From Chelativorans alearensis (GTDB taxonomy: Bacteria; Pseudomonadota; Alphaproteobacteria; Rhizobiales; Rhizobiaceae), in assembly GCF_010993735.1 (NCBI RefSeq), contig NZ_WQNI01000002.1:1-64000 (forward strand): DNA of 64,000 nt, written 5' to 3'. A program made the position numbers and the translations under genes. Shown here piece after piece: positions 9,095 to 20,628 of the stretch (the first letter of the stretch is position 1; the number at the start of each line of letters is the position of its first letter). The notes below the pieces were generated by a model. That model saw only the letters and a list, made by a program, of their open reading frames with translations, did not search any database and was not told where the DNA came from.

Positions 9095-9673
9095 GTGAGC
9101 AGCGCCATGATCCGCAACACAAAAGACGGCTACGGCCTCCTTGCGATCGCCTTTCATTGGGCGATCGCGGTTCTGATCCTCGGCCAGATCGGTCTCGGTC
9201 TCACAATGGTCCGGGTGGCCGATCAGCGCCTCGCCTTCAATCTGATCCAGTGGCACAAGTCGCTCGGTCTCCTGATCCTCGCCCTGATCGTGCTCAGGCT
9301 TCTCTGGCGTCTGGCGAACCCGCGGCCCCTGCCGCTCGCCTCGCTGCGGCGCTGGGAGAAGGCGGCGTCGACCGCGGTTCATCGCCTGCTCTATGCCGTC
9401 TTCCTCATCCTGCCGCTTTCCGGCTGGGCGCTGGTTTCGGCCTCGGTGCTCGGCATACCGACGCTCGTCTTCGGCCTCCTTGTGTTACCGCATCTGCCGG
9501 TCGGTGTCTCGGAAGCGGGAGAAACGTTCTGGCGGCTGCTGCATCGCTCGCTGGCGTACACCGCGATCGCCTTGGTTGCCGTCCATATGCTGGCCGCGCT
9601 GCGCCATCACTTCATCCTCAAGGACGGCGTGCTCAGGCGGATGCTCCGGCCGGGGCGGCGCACGGAACCGTGA
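9095..9673 (+). CDS. Cytochrome b561-family membrane haem protein
   Basis: This is a 192-residue protein with four hydrophobic helices (about 13-35, 45-62, 90-115 and 145-165). Conserved histidines lie in FHWAIAVL, QWHKSLGL, VHRLLYAV and VHMLAALRHHF, the haem-ligand pattern of bacterial b561. Such proteins move electrons between the quinone pool and periplasmic partners. The GTG at 9095 and the ATG at 9107 are both possible starts, since neither has a strong ribosome-binding site. The next gene encodes a YceI protein, a frequent b561 companion. Confidence 0.9.
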   Translation: MSSAMIRNTKDGYGLLAIAFHWAIAVLILGQIGLGLTMVRVADQRLAFNLIQWHKSLGLLILALIVLRLLWRLANPRPLPLASLRRWEKAASTAVHRLLYAVFLILPLSGWALVSASVLGIPTLVFGLLVLPHLPVGVSEAGETFWRLLHRSLAYTAIALVAVHMLAALRHHFILKDGVLRRMLRPGRRTEP

Positions 9674-9735
9674 GTGGACCTTGTTCGCGGCGCATCCGAT
9701 AGTGCCCGTGAATGGGAATCTTCGGGCATGGGAAT

Positions 9736-10317
9736 ATGGAGATGGCGGCGCGCCTTGCCATTGTCGCGGTCCTGCTCGTTCTCGCCGCCCCTCTGCGGGC
9801 GGCGGTCCCGTCCCTGTCGGAGGCGGCGGGCCGCTATGCCGTCGTGGCGTCTGGATCGCGTCTCGCGTTCACGGTGGCGGCGGTGGGAGGCCCGGGGATC
9901 AGGGGCCGGTTCGCCAGGTTCGACGGAACGATCGACATCCCTGCCGACAGTGTCGATCGCGCGCGTGTGACGATCACCATCTATCCCGACAGCGTGACGA
10001 CGGGCCAGAAACGCATCGACGATTTCCTCAAATCAGATGCCGTCTTCGACACGGCGAACGAGCAGGCGATTGTCTTCCGTTCGACGCGCGTCCGCCGCAC
10101 CGGCGATGACACGGCCACCATCGAAGGCAATCTCACCGCCCGCGGCCGCACTTTCGAGGAGACGTTTCACGTCAGGCTTGCCGAGGCGCAACGTGGGAAC
10201 CTCCGCTTTCACGTTCAGGGCAAGGTCTTCCGTTCCCGCTACGGCATGGATGTCGGAACGCCGATCTATTCCAATGTCGTCGATTTCGATATGGACCTCG
10301 CCTCGCAGCGCCGATAG
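9736..10317 (+). CDS. YceI-family periplasmic lipid-binding protein
   Basis: This is a 193-residue protein. It begins with a signal peptide ([23 protein letters not shown]) and continues as a YceI lipocalin-like beta barrel. Typical elements are [43 protein letters not shown] and [14 protein letters not shown]. YceI proteins bind isoprenoid quinones or similar amphiphiles in the periplasm. Its place after cytochrome b561 suggests a joint redox role. Three ATGs cluster at 9712, 9736 and 9742; I chose 9736 because it gives a clean signal peptide. Confidence 0.88.
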   Translation: MEMAARLAIVAVLLVLAAPLRAAVPSLSEAAGRYAVVASGSRLAFTVAAVGGPGIRGRFARFDGTIDIPADSVDRARVTITIYPDSVTTGQKRIDDFLKSDAVFDTANEQAIVFRSTRVRRTGDDTATIEGNLTARGRTFEETFHVRLAEAQRGNLRFHVQGKVFRSRYGMDVGTPIYSNVVDFDMDLASQRR

Positions 10318-10345
10318 TCTCGCGGCGATTTTTTCGGGAGGCGAC

Positions 10346-11332
10346 ATGTTCCGCTGGGGTATTCTGTCGACGGCCAAGATCGGCCGTGAATTCGTCATTC
10401 CGCAGCTTCTGGACGCGGAGAACGGCGTGGTCACCGCCATCGCCAGCCGCGACGAGGCGCGGGCCAAGGCCGTTGCCGCGCGCTTCGGCATCCCGCATGC
10501 CTTTTCTTCCTATGAGGCGCTGCTCGCCTCGCCGGAGGTCGACGGCGTCTACATTCCGCTGCCTACATCGCAACATGTGGAATGGGCGGTGAAGGCGGCG
10601 GACGCCGGCAAGCATGTGCTGGTCGAAAAGCCGCTGGCGCTCAACGCCAACGATATCCGTCAGGTGATCGAGGCGCGCGACCGCAACCGTGTGCTCGTCT
10701 GCGAGGCCTTCATGGTTACCTACCATCCGCAGTGGCACAAGGCGCGGGAGCTCGTCGCCGAGGGCGCCATCGGCCGCCTGCGCCACGTGCAGGGCGCCTT
10801 CACTTATCACAACGTCGATCCCGACAACATGCGCAACCGGCCGGAGTTGGGCGGCGGCGGCCTGCCCGACATCGGCGTCTATCCGACCGTTGCCACACGC
10901 TTCGTCACCGGCTGCGAGCCGCAGCGCATTCAGGCGGTTGTCGAGCGCGACGCGAAATTTGGCACGGATATCTATGCCAGCGTCAAGGCCGACTGCGGCG
11001 GCTTCGAGGTGAGCTTCTATGTGTCCACCCAGATGGCGGCGCGACAGGTGATGGTGTTCCACGGCGACAAAGGCTTCATCGAAGTGGAAACCCCGTTCAA
11101 CTCGCGCGTCTACGGCGATGACCGCGTCATCCTCAACAGCGCCGATCACGGGACCTCGACCGTCTACCGCTACGGTGACATCCGCCAGTACCGCCGCCAG
11201 GCGGAGGCCTTCGCCCGCGCGGTCAGCGGAGAGGATGTACCGGTCTTCACGCTGGAGGAGTCGGTGAAGAATCAGAAGGTGATCGACGCCATCTACCGCG
11301 CGGCCGCCCATGATGGCTGGGAACGGGTCTAA
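10346..11332 (+). CDS. Gfo/Idh/MocA-family oxidoreductase
   Basis: This is a 328-residue NAD(P)-dependent oxidoreductase. The N-terminal Rossmann fold begins [20 protein letters not shown], a variant of the GxxxxA nucleotide loop. The family motif [11 protein letters not shown] contains the catalytic lysine. The C-terminal substrate domain starts at [10 protein letters not shown]. Substrates of this family are mostly sugars and inositols, and the specific one is not evident. The start ATG is preceded by CGGGAGG. The 3' end overlaps the convergent sleB-like gene by four bases. Confidence 0.9.
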   Translation: MFRWGILSTAKIGREFVIPQLLDAENGVVTAIASRDEARAKAVAARFGIPHAFSSYEALLASPEVDGVYIPLPTSQHVEWAVKAADAGKHVLVEKPLALNANDIRQVIEARDRNRVLVCEAFMVTYHPQWHKARELVAEGAIGRLRHVQGAFTYHNVDPDNMRNRPELGGGGLPDIGVYPTVATRFVTGCEPQRIQAVVERDAKFGTDIYASVKADCGGFEVSFYVSTQMAARQVMVFHGDKGFIEVETPFNSRVYGDDRVILNSADHGTSTVYRYGDIRQYRRQAEAFARAVSGEDVPVFTLEESVKNQKVIDAIYRAAAHDGWERV

Positions 11333-12009
11333 GGGTCAGGTAGGGGATTCCGCGTGTCCGAACGCGGCAGCGCGTCCATGCGCGCCAGCGTCCGCTCGCA
11401 CGCGAGGAACAGGTGCCGGCCGATGCGCCCGACGCGGCGCAGACGTTTCGCCCAACTGGGCGCTACCTGGACGGCGTGATAGTGCGTCGCCTCCAGCATG
11501 TCGCGGTTGACCTGCGCGGCCTGCTTCCCTCCGCAGTCTTCGCGGCACAAGACGGCCGCGGCGACCTTTTGCATTTTTTCCCACGCCGTCCTATCGAACG
11601 GATAGTCGGAGCGTCCGTCGCAGGCGAAGGAGAACTGGCAGCGGTTGCGCCGGTGCGCGTTCTGGTAGACCACGGCGCAGATGCTGCGCGGGTAGACGCG
11701 CGAGCGCACCCGGTTGAGGATCACTTGGGCGACGGCGAATTGACCGCTCGTCCGTTCACCCCGCGCCTCGTGATAGATGGCCAACGCCAGGCAGTCACGT
11801 GCCAAGCGGTCGCCGAGACGCTGCAGCGTCTCGTGCGGGCGCATCGTTTCCGGGAAGCGCTGCAGGCTCTCTGCTCCGTGCGATACGGTGATAGCGGTTT
11901 GGTGGACGATGCCCAAGGCGGGCATCGTCAGGGCAACTGGCGTCGCCATGACGTCTTTCGTCGTCAGTAAAAGCAGGACGCCCCCCAGGAAGCATCCAGT
12001 TTTACGCAA
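11329..12009 (-). CDS. Cell wall hydrolase, SleB family
   Basis: This is a 226-residue protein with an N-terminal hydrophobic signal-like segment ([13 protein letters not shown]). Its SleB/Hydrolase_2 domain holds [28 protein letters not shown] and later [18 protein letters not shown]. The glutamate in YHEARGE is the expected catalytic acid of this lysozyme-like fold. It probably cleaves peptidoglycan in the envelope. The predicted start is a TTG at 12009 with a TAGGATG upstream; an ATG 20 codons in is an alternative. It is transcribed divergently from dnaK. Confidence 0.87.
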   Translation of the reverse strand: MRKTGCFLGGVLLLLTTKDVMATPVALTMPALGIVHQTAITVSHGAESLQRFPETMRPHETLQRLGDRLARDCLALAIYHEARGERTSGQFAVAQVILNRVRSRVYPRSICAVVYQNAHRRNRCQFSFACDGRSDYPFDRTAWEKMQKVAAAVLCREDCGGKQAAQVNRDMLEATHYHAVQVAPSWAKRLRRVGRIGRHLFLACERTLARMDALPRSDTRNPLPDP

Positions 12010-12170
12010 AATTGTACATCCTACATATTATTCAACCTATGAGAGCATATGCCGTGACAAGCGTCAACAAATTCTCAACAAGACAACCTTCTGGTGCTGG
12101 CTACCCCCGCTCCGCCTCCCAAACGGGACAAACCGCACGCGCTCAAGCGCGTGGAACAGGCACATGCCGC

Positions 12171-12199
12171 CTTGCGTGACAAAAATGCTGTTCTTATAT
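12171..12199 (+). promoter_or_regulatory. Sigma-32 (RpoH) heat-shock promoter of dnaK
   Basis: CTTG at 12171-12174, an 18-base spacer and CTTATAT at 12193-12199 match the alphaproteobacterial RpoH consensus CTTG-N17/18-CYTATNT. Transcription would start near 12206, giving a leader of about 115 bases before dnaK. The rest of the 312-base gap (12010-12321) is AT-richer and shows no gene and no CIRCE element. Confidence 0.8.
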
Positions 12200-12321
12200 A
12201 CGCGGCAACGTCGCGGCTTGCGTGTTTCACCGACCGAAGTATCGCGGCATTTCGTATGAACAGGGGCTGTCGCCTGGAACGCCTGAATGGGTCCTGGCAG
12301 TCTGCTTAGCGGAGAGAATAG

Positions 12322-14235
<1,914 letters not shown>

Positions 14236-14259
14236 CCGGCGTTTATGGAACGACAGGAA

Positions 14260-14293
14260 GGCCCGGGCGTCGTTGCCCGGGCCCTTTTCTTTT
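14260..14293 (+). terminator. Intrinsic terminator between dnaK and dnaJ
   Basis: GGCCCGGGC at 14260-14268 and GCCCGGGCC at 14275-14283 form a perfect 9-bp stem with a 6-base loop, followed by CTTTTCTTTT. It lies 25 bases after dnaK. dnaJ is therefore expressed by read-through or from an undetected promoter in the 130-base gap, which would help keep DnaK in excess over DnaJ. Confidence 0.88.
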
Positions 14294-14425
14294 CCGGACT
14301 GTCGGCGGCTGACGGCTTCCAAAATCCCGCAGACTATGGCATTCGCACTGCGGAACACCTAAATAGCGGACACCGGCCGGGGACAGTGGTGCCGGACCCA
14401 GAAGAACATGCGGGATCTTTAATTC

Positions 14426-15550
14426 ATGAAGGCAGATTTTTACGAGACGCTTAGCGTGTCGAGAAACGCCGACGAAAAGGAACTAAAGAGCGCATTCCGC
14501 AAGCTCGCCATGAAGTACCACCCGGACCGTAATCCGGGCGATGCCGAGGCGGAGCATAAGTTCAAGGAAATCAACCTCGCCTACGAGACGCTGCGCGACC
14601 CGCAGAAGCGCGCGGCCTACGACCGCTTCGGCCACGCCGCCTTCGAGAACGGTGGTATGGGCGGGCATGGCGGCGGCTTTGGCGGCGGTGGCTTCGCCGA
14701 TATTTTCGAGGACATTTTCGGAGACATCATGGGTGGCGGGCGCCGCCGCTCCGGCGGCCGCGACCGGGGCGCGGATCTGCGCTACAATATGGAGATCACG
14801 CTGGAGGAAGCCTACACCGGCAAGACGGCGCAGATCCACGTGCCAACATCGGTGAGCTGCGATGAATGTTCCGGTTCGGGCGCCAAGCCCGGTTCCTCCC
14901 CGGCACAGTGCTCCATGTGCCACGGCGCCGGCCGCGTGCGCGCCGCGCAGGGCTTCTTCTCCATCGAGCGCACCTGTCCGCAGTGCCAGGGCCGCGGCGA
15001 GATCATCAAGGACCCCTGCACGAAATGCTCCGGGCAAGGACGCGTCGTCGAGGAGCGCTCGCTTTCCGTCAACATCCCCGCCGGTATCGAGGACGGCACG
15101 CGCATCCGCCTCGCCGGCGAGGGCGAGGCGGGATTGCGCGGCGGCCCCACGGGCGATCTCTACATCTTCCTGTCGGTCAAGCCGCACGAATTCTTCCAGC
15201 GCGACGGCGCCGACCTCTACTGCAAGGTGCCCATCTCCATGACCACGGCCGCCCTCGGCGGCTCCTTCGAGGTCGCCACCCTCGACGGCACCCAGACCCG
15301 CGTGAAAGTGCCCGAGGGCACGCAGAACGGCCGCCAGTTCCGCATGCGGGGCAAGGGCATGCCTGTGCTCAGGCAGCCGCAGGTGGGTGATCTCTATATA
15401 CAGGTGGCGGTGGAGACACCGCAGAACCTGACGCGCAAACAGCGTGAACTGTTGGAAGAGTTCGAGAAAATCTCCTCCGGCGAGAATAGTCCGCAGTCGA
15501 CGGGCTTCTTCGCTCGCATGAAGGATTTCCTCGAATCCTTTGGCGAGTGA
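14426..15550 (+). CDS. dnaJ: Molecular chaperone DnaJ (Hsp40)
   Basis: This is a 374-residue full-length type I DnaJ. It has a J-domain with the HPD motif ([17 protein letters not shown]) and a Gly/Phe-rich linker (about residues 75-110). Four zinc-binding CxxCxGxG-like repeats follow ([32 protein letters not shown]), then the C-terminal substrate domain. It delivers clients to DnaK and stimulates its ATPase. It lies 190 bases after dnaK, with a terminator in between. Confidence 0.98.
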   Translation: MKADFYETLSVSRNADEKELKSAFRKLAMKYHPDRNPGDAEAEHKFKEINLAYETLRDPQKRAAYDRFGHAAFENGGMGGHGGGFGGGGFADIFEDIFGDIMGGGRRRSGGRDRGADLRYNMEITLEEAYTGKTAQIHVPTSVSCDECSGSGAKPGSSPAQCSMCHGAGRVRAAQGFFSIERTCPQCQGRGEIIKDPCTKCSGQGRVVEERSLSVNIPAGIEDGTRIRLAGEGEAGLRGGPTGDLYIFLSVKPHEFFQRDGADLYCKVPISMTTAALGGSFEVATLDGTQTRVKVPEGTQNGRQFRMRGKGMPVLRQPQVGDLYIQVAVETPQNLTRKQRELLEEFEKISSGENSPQSTGFFARMKDFLESFGE

Positions 15551-15602
15551 CGGAGCGTCGCCGACGAGACGCCGTGGGGAGTGGGGACGGAGGAAGCTGG
15601 AA

Positions 15603-16208
15603 ATGAGCAAAGGCTCGGACGTCCGTAAGGCGATCGCAGATCGATTTGAAGATGAACTGCGATTTTTTCGCGGCTGGATCGATCGGCCGAAAGCCGTCGG
15701 TTCCATCGTTCCCACGAGCGGTGTTACGGCGCGGCGGATGGCCTCCGTCATCGACACGGCGTCCGGCCTTCCGGTGCTCGAGGTGGGGCCTGGCACCGGC
15801 GTGATCACCCGGGCTATCCTGGCGCGTGGCGTGAAGCCGGAAGATCTCTACGCGGTCGAATATTCACCCGATTTCGTCAAGCATCTGCGCGCCTGCTATC
15901 CTCGCGTTCATGTCATCGAGGGTGACGCCTTCAATCTCGACCACACGCTCGGCGCAGACGCCCCGCAGACCTTCGACAGCGTCATCTCGGGCGTGCCGCT
16001 GCTCAACTTCCCCATCGAGGCGCGCATCGGCTATCTGGAAGGCCTATTGCGCCGCGTTCCGGCAGGGCGCCCCGTGATTCAGCTCACCTATGGTCCAAGG
16101 TCGCCGATTCCGCCCGGCCATGGCGATTATACGGTCGAGCATTTCGACTTCGTCATCCGCAATATCCCGCCGACCCAGCTTTGGGTGTATCGTCGGGCGA
16201 AGCATTGA
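15603..16208 (+). CDS. pmtA: Phosphatidylethanolamine N-methyltransferase, Sinorhizobium type
   Basis: This is a 201-residue SAM-dependent methyltransferase. Motif I is LPVLEVGPGTGVITRAIL, the middle is DSVISGVPLLNFP, and the C-terminus VEHFDFVIRNIPPTQLWVYRR is typical of rhizobial PmtA. The enzyme methylates phosphatidylethanolamine toward phosphatidylcholine at the inner face of the cytoplasmic membrane. The start ATG at 15603 is preceded by GGAGGAAG. It follows dnaJ by 52 bases and may share its transcript. Identity is by resemblance to the family as I know it. Confidence 0.85.
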   Translation: MSKGSDVRKAIADRFEDELRFFRGWIDRPKAVGSIVPTSGVTARRMASVIDTASGLPVLEVGPGTGVITRAILARGVKPEDLYAVEYSPDFVKHLRACYPRVHVIEGDAFNLDHTLGADAPQTFDSVISGVPLLNFPIEARIGYLEGLLRRVPAGRPVIQLTYGPRSPIPPGHGDYTVEHFDFVIRNIPPTQLWVYRRAKH

Positions 16209-16355
16209 CCGGACATCCCCTTTTCGGCTGGCCGAAGTCATAATCTGCCAGACTCATGCGCGAGAGACTTCTTTGTAGGCGTTTCGCCGAGCGTACCTCG
16301 CCGCGCTTGAAATACCCCACCGATCGCCTATACCCGAGGCGGTAAAATTGAAACG

Positions 16356-16958
16356 GTGGGAGCCGTGAATCCAAAAATTCTTGTCTTCGCCGGCTCGATC
16401 CGCAGCGGCGCCCTTAGCGGCAAAACCGCCGATGCGGCCGTGAAGGAGCTGGCGCTGCAGGGCGCCGAAGTCACGCGCATCTCGCTTGCCGACTACCCCC
16501 TGCCGATCCTCAATCAGGATCTGGAACGGGAAAAGGGCGTACCGGAAAACGCCGTGAAACTGGCCCACATGCTCGCCGCCCATGATGGGCTCTTGATAGC
16601 CACTCCCGAATACAACTCCTCGCTGCCGCCTCTGTTGAAGAACACCATCGACTGGATCAGCCGCGTCAAGGCCGATGCGCAAGGCCGCTCCCTCCGCGCC
16701 TTCCGCGGCAAACCTGTGGCGCTTTGCTCCTCCTCCGACGGCGGCTATGCCGGCGCGCGCGCGATTATCCACCTGCGCGGTGTGCTCGTGCACTGCCAGG
16801 CGGAAGTGATCACACCGCAATGCTCCGTGTCGCGCGCCCAGGAAGCCTTCGACGAGAACGGCGATTTTCTGGAGGAACGGCTGCAGAAGGCGATGGCCAA
16901 GGTCTGCCGCACGCTGATCGAGCGGGCACGCATGCTGTCGACGCGGGTGGAGGTGTGA
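16356..16958 (+). CDS. NADPH-dependent FMN reductase-family flavoprotein
   Basis: This is a 200-residue flavodoxin-like protein with the FMN phosphate loop FAGSIRSGALSGKTADAAV near the N-terminus. The signature ATPEYNSSLPPLLKNTIDWISR matches the SsuE/ChrR/azoreductase-like NADPH:FMN reductase family. It probably reduces quinones, azo compounds or free flavin; the exact substrate is unknown. The start is uncertain: GTG at 16356, or a second GTG three codons on at 16365. It overlaps the next gene by a GTGA. Confidence 0.88.
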   Translation: MGAVNPKILVFAGSIRSGALSGKTADAAVKELALQGAEVTRISLADYPLPILNQDLEREKGVPENAVKLAHMLAAHDGLLIATPEYNSSLPPLLKNTIDWISRVKADAQGRSLRAFRGKPVALCSSSDGGYAGARAIIHLRGVLVHCQAEVITPQCSVSRAQEAFDENGDFLEERLQKAMAKVCRTLIERARMLSTRVEV

Positions 16959-17548
16959 CAGCCTTCTATCTCACGCATCCCCAAGTCGAGATAGAACCGG
17001 AGCGTCCGGTGCCCGAATGGCGCCTTTCCGGTCGGGGGAGGCAACGGGTCGAAGCCATGCTTGGGAAGACATGGCTGCGCCCGATCAGGCGCATCGTCTC
17101 CAGCGCGGAGTTGAAGGCCGTCGAGACGGCTGCGCTGATAGCGGCGCGTCTGGGTGTCGCGATCGAGGTCGACCCGGAGATGGGAGAAAACGATCGCTCG
17201 GCGACGGGTTTTCTGCAACCGGATGAATTCGAAGCCGCGGCCGACAGGTTCTTTGGCGAGCCGCAAAAGAGCTGGCGGGGCTGGGAAAGGGCGGTCGACG
17301 CTGCCGATCGCATCGAGGCGGCGGTGCGCCGTGCGCTGAACCGCTCAGAGCTTGTGCCCACGCTCCTGGTCGGGCACGGCGCTGTCGGCACGTTGCTCAA
17401 ATGCCGGATCGGCAGCCGTCGGATCTCCAGACGGGAAGATCAGCCCGCGGGCGGTGGCAGCCTGTTCGCCTTCGGGATTGCCAGCCGCGAATTGTTGTGC
17501 GACTGGACGCCGATGGAAACATTCGAGGGGGTGGACCGTGCCGGCTGA
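16955..17548 (+). CDS. Histidine phosphatase-family protein
   Basis: This is a 197-residue protein beginning [22 protein letters not shown]. Its layout is that of the phosphoglycerate-mutase-like superfamily: [19 protein letters not shown] and [18 protein letters not shown], the latter holding the second catalytic histidine. The usual RHG near the N-terminus is replaced by LTHPQ, so the first histidine is kept but the arginine is not. Catalysis may be altered. The GTG start overlaps the upstream stop by four bases. The 3' end overlaps pyrF by 11 bases, indicating one operon. Confidence 0.82.
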   Translation: MTAFYLTHPQVEIEPERPVPEWRLSGRGRQRVEAMLGKTWLRPIRRIVSSAELKAVETAALIAARLGVAIEVDPEMGENDRSATGFLQPDEFEAAADRFFGEPQKSWRGWERAVDAADRIEAAVRRALNRSELVPTLLVGHGAVGTLLKCRIGSRRISRREDQPAGGGSLFAFGIASRELLCDWTPMETFEGVDRAG

Positions 17549-18239
17549 CAAGATGCGCGACCGTCTGATCGTCGGGCTCGACGTGCCCACACTCGCCGAG
17601 GCCGAAAAGGCGGTGGCCGAACTGGGCGACACCGTGGTCTTCTACAAGATCGGCTATCAGCTCGCCTTCGCCGGCGGTTTAGGCTTCGCGCAGGAGCTGG
17701 TGCAGTCGGGCAGGCAAGTCTTCCTCGACATGAAGCTCCTCGACATCGACAACACCGTCGCCAAAGGCGTCGAGAATATCGCCCGCATGGGCGTCACCAT
17801 GCTGACGCTGCACGCCTATCCAAAAGCCATGCGTGCGGCCGTTGCCGCTGCGGAAGGCTCCGGCCTTTGCCTGCTCGGCGTCACGGTGCTCACCTCCATG
17901 GACGAACAAGACCTGATCGACGCCGGCTATGAATACGACCCGCACACGCTGGTGCTGCGTCGCGCCGAACAGGTGCGTAACGCTGGCATGGGAGGTGTCG
18001 TCTGCTCGGCGGCCGAGGCGCAAGCCGTGCGCGCCATTGTCGGGCCGGAACTGGCGGTCGTCACGCCGGGCATCCGCCCCGCAGGTGCCGCCCATGGCGA
18101 CCAGAAGCGCGTCATGATGCCGGCCGACGCCATCCGCGCCGGTGCCAGCCATCTCGTCGTCGCCCGCCCGGTTGTTGCCGCCGCCGACCGCAAGGCCGCC
18201 GCCGAAGCCATCCTGGCGGAAATGCTCACAGCCGCCTGA
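17538..18239 (+). CDS. pyrF: Orotidine 5'-phosphate decarboxylase
   Basis: This is a 233-residue TIM barrel of the OMP decarboxylase family. The N-terminal strand is [21 protein letters not shown], and the catalytic Lys/Asp motif is [20 protein letters not shown]. The phosphate loop region is [10 protein letters not shown] followed by [13 protein letters not shown]. It makes UMP from OMP, the last step of pyrimidine synthesis. The GTG at 17538 was chosen since GAGGGGGTGG lies just before it; the ATG at 17553 lacks a ribosome-binding site. Confidence 0.97.
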   Translation: MPADKMRDRLIVGLDVPTLAEAEKAVAELGDTVVFYKIGYQLAFAGGLGFAQELVQSGRQVFLDMKLLDIDNTVAKGVENIARMGVTMLTLHAYPKAMRAAVAAAEGSGLCLLGVTVLTSMDEQDLIDAGYEYDPHTLVLRRAEQVRNAGMGGVVCSAAEAQAVRAIVGPELAVVTPGIRPAGAAHGDQKRVMMPADAIRAGASHLVVARPVVAAADRKAAAEAILAEMLTAA

Positions 18240-18265
18240 AGACCGCGAACCGAGGGGAGAGGAAA

Positions 18266-18559
18266 ATGCCCAAGGCCTACTGGATTGCCCACGTGGATGT
18301 GCGCGACCCGGAGCGCTACAAGGACTATGTGGCGACCGCAAAACCCGCCTTCGAGCGCTTCGGCGCCCGGTTTCTGGCGCGCGGCGGAGCCTATGAGGCC
18401 ATGGAAGGCAAGGGGCGCGGGCGCAACGTGGTGATCGAGTTTCCGTCGATGCAAGCGGCCACGGATTGCTACAATTCCCCCGACTACCAGGCCGCCAAGG
18501 CCATCCGCCAGGAGGTGGCGGACGCCGAGATGATCATCGTCGAAGGCTATGAGGGCTGA
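18266..18559 (+). CDS. DUF1330 family protein
   Basis: This is a 97-residue single-domain protein. It begins PKAYWIAHVDVRDPERYKDYVATAKPAFERFGARFLARGG and ends with EGYEG, a clear DUF1330 (dimeric ferredoxin-like alpha/beta barrel) profile. The function is unknown. It follows pyrF by 26 bases with a GGGGAGAGG ribosome-binding site and precedes a GNAT gene by 12 bases, so all three are likely co-transcribed. Confidence 0.92.
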   Translation: MPKAYWIAHVDVRDPERYKDYVATAKPAFERFGARFLARGGAYEAMEGKGRGRNVVIEFPSMQAATDCYNSPDYQAAKAIRQEVADAEMIIVEGYEG

Positions 18560-18571
18560 ACCGCGCGCGCG

Positions 18572-19108
18572 ATGAAGGAATACGGATTGCCGGCGGGCTA
18601 CGCCATCCGCGCCTACCGGCCAGACGATGCGGCCGCGCTGGCGGCGGTGGATGCGCGCGCCTCCATCCTCTTTGCCGAATACGGCTACCCCTCGCTGGCC
18701 GAGGGCACATTGACGACGGCGCAGTTCCACGCGCTCGCCGGGGTTTGCGAGACCCTCGTGGCGGCGCATTGCGAAGATGGCCCGGTAGGCTATGCCATCC
18801 TCCATCCTGTGGGCGGGTTCCTGCATTTGCGGGAGCTTGCGGTGGATCCCGCCCATGGGCGCCGCGGCATCGGCACGGCGCTGCTTGCCGCAGCAATCGG
18901 CAGAAGCCGCGAGGAGGGCCACGAGGGCGTCTCGCTGACGACCTTTCGCGACCTTCCCTTCAATGAGCGTTTCTATGCCGGGCAGGGCTTCGTGGAATGC
19001 GCCCTCGATGCCGCTCCCGCCCCCCTTGCCAGGCAATTTCTGGCTGAGTTGCCGCCGGGAATCGCGGCCGAAAGGCGGCTTTTGATGCTGCGCCGCAACA
19101 TCCCCTAG
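18572..19108 (+). CDS. GNAT-family N-acetyltransferase
   Basis: This is a 178-residue acyl-CoA-dependent acetyltransferase. The N-terminus AGYAIRAYRPDDAAALAAVDARA is GNAT-like. Motif A, LHLRELAVDPAHGRRGIGTALLAAAI, contains the acetyl-CoA pyrophosphate loop R-R-G-I-G. The later FYAGQGFVE strand is also typical. The acceptor substrate is unknown. It is the last gene of the run starting at 16356, and no clear terminator follows. Confidence 0.92.
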   Translation: MKEYGLPAGYAIRAYRPDDAAALAAVDARASILFAEYGYPSLAEGTLTTAQFHALAGVCETLVAAHCEDGPVGYAILHPVGGFLHLRELAVDPAHGRRGIGTALLAAAIGRSREEGHEGVSLTTFRDLPFNERFYAGQGFVECALDAAPAPLARQFLAELPPGIAAERRLLMLRRNIP

Positions 19109-19281
19109 CTTGAAAGCAGCCTTGAGAGAACATAAGTTTCAGTAACTTAACTGAGGAAACCGTCACCTCTATTGCAATGCATCAAACCTGCGTTAGTTTG
19201 AACCATCGTCCATAGCCGCAGCACAAGCCGCCTCGCCGGACAAGCATCGGCGGTAAAGGCCCCGTGTCGGAAAGGTCTGCC

Positions 19282-20547
19282 TTGTATTACCAGCTTTACG
19301 AATTCAACCACGCGGCCCTGCAACCAGCACGGGCCTATGCCCAAGCAGTCCGGCTTCTCTACGCCAATCCGTTCAATCCAGCCTCCAGCACGCCCTGGGG
19401 CCGCACGATCGCCGCGGCCGCGGAGGTGTTCGAGCGCACCACCCGCCGCTACGGCAAGCCGGAATTCGGCATCGAGACGACGGTGGTGGACGGCAAGGCG
19501 GTTGCCGTTACCGAAGAGGTGGTGTGGTCGCGGCCCTTTTGCCGGCTGATCCGCTTCGTGCGCGACCTGCCGGCCGGCCGCAAGCCGGATGCAAGGCTCC
19601 TGATGGTGGCGCCCATGTCCGGCCACTACGCAACGCTGCTGCGCGGCACGGTGGAGGCGATGCTGCCGCATGCCGACGTCTATATCACCGACTGGACCGA
19701 CGCGCGCATGGTGCCACTCTCGGACGGCCGCTTCGACCTTGACGACTACATCGACTATCTCATCGAGATGTTCCGCGTGCTTGGTCCCGGCGCCCATGTC
19801 ATGGGCGTGTGCCAGCCTTCCGTGCCGGTGCTTGCGGCAGTGGCGCTGATGGAGGCGCGCGGCGACGGGAATCTGCCGGCAACCATGACGCTGATGGGCG
19901 GCCCCATCGACACGCGGAAGAACCCCACCGCCGTCAACCGGCTAGCCGAGGAACACGGCATCGACTGGTTCCGCGAGAACGTCATAATGCAGGTTCCGTG
20001 GCCGAACCCCGGTTTCCTGCGCCAGGTTTATCCGGGCTTCCTGCAGCTCTCCGGCTTCATGAGCATGAATCTCGACCGGCACATCACCGCCCATAAGGAG
20101 TTCTTCATGCACCTTGTGGAGGGCGACGGCGAACCGGCGGAGAAGCACCGCGACTTCTACGACGAATATCTGGCGGTGATGGATCTGACGGCGGAGTTCT
20201 ATCTGCAGACCGTCGACACGGTCTTCGTCCGCCATTCACTGCCCAAGGGCGAGATGACGCATCGCGGCGAGCCGGTGGACCCCGCCGCCATACGCTCGGT
20301 CGCGCTTTTGACGGTCGAGGGCGAGAACGACGATATCTCCGGCGTCGGACAGACCAAGGCTGCGCAAGACCTCTGCGTCAACATTCCCGACGCCATGCGC
20401 AGCCACTATCTGCAACCGGTGGTCGGCCATTATGGCGTCTTCAACGGGTCGCGCTTCAGGGCCGAGATCGCCCCACGCATCGTCGATTTCATCGCCGCCC
20501 ACGCCACCCCCGCCGCTAAGCAGAAACGGGCGAAAGGCGCGCGCTGA
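19282..20547 (+). CDS. phaZ: Intracellular polyhydroxybutyrate depolymerase
   Basis: This is a 421-residue protein of the intracellular PHB depolymerase family, which degrades storage granules to 3-hydroxybutyrate oligomers. The N-terminus YYQLYEFNHAALQPARAYA is family-typical. The nucleophile motif is GVCQPS, with Cys177 where most alpha/beta hydrolases have serine; cysteine is the known nucleophile of this group. GHYGVFNGSRFR near the C-terminus carries the catalytic histidine. I chose the TTG at 19282, preceded by GGAAAGG at 6 bases; a GTG at 19264 is the alternative. Confidence 0.92.
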   Translation: MYYQLYEFNHAALQPARAYAQAVRLLYANPFNPASSTPWGRTIAAAAEVFERTTRRYGKPEFGIETTVVDGKAVAVTEEVVWSRPFCRLIRFVRDLPAGRKPDARLLMVAPMSGHYATLLRGTVEAMLPHADVYITDWTDARMVPLSDGRFDLDDYIDYLIEMFRVLGPGAHVMGVCQPSVPVLAAVALMEARGDGNLPATMTLMGGPIDTRKNPTAVNRLAEEHGIDWFRENVIMQVPWPNPGFLRQVYPGFLQLSGFMSMNLDRHITAHKEFFMHLVEGDGEPAEKHRDFYDEYLAVMDLTAEFYLQTVDTVFVRHSLPKGEMTHRGEPVDPAAIRSVALLTVEGENDDISGVGQTKAAQDLCVNIPDAMRSHYLQPVVGHYGVFNGSRFRAEIAPRIVDFIAAHATPAAKQKRAKGAR

Positions 20548-20628
20548 GAGGCTAAGTCCTTCCCGAAGATTCCCGGCGCAGGCGGCTGGGAGATATAAAC
20601 CATAAGGCACGCTTGACCGATTTTATAA

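Noticed and set aside
7813-9120. A 435-codon minus-strand open frame over pheT
   Set aside because: It is a mirror frame of the conserved pheT coding sequence, rich in Arg, Gly, Ala and Val, with no domain.
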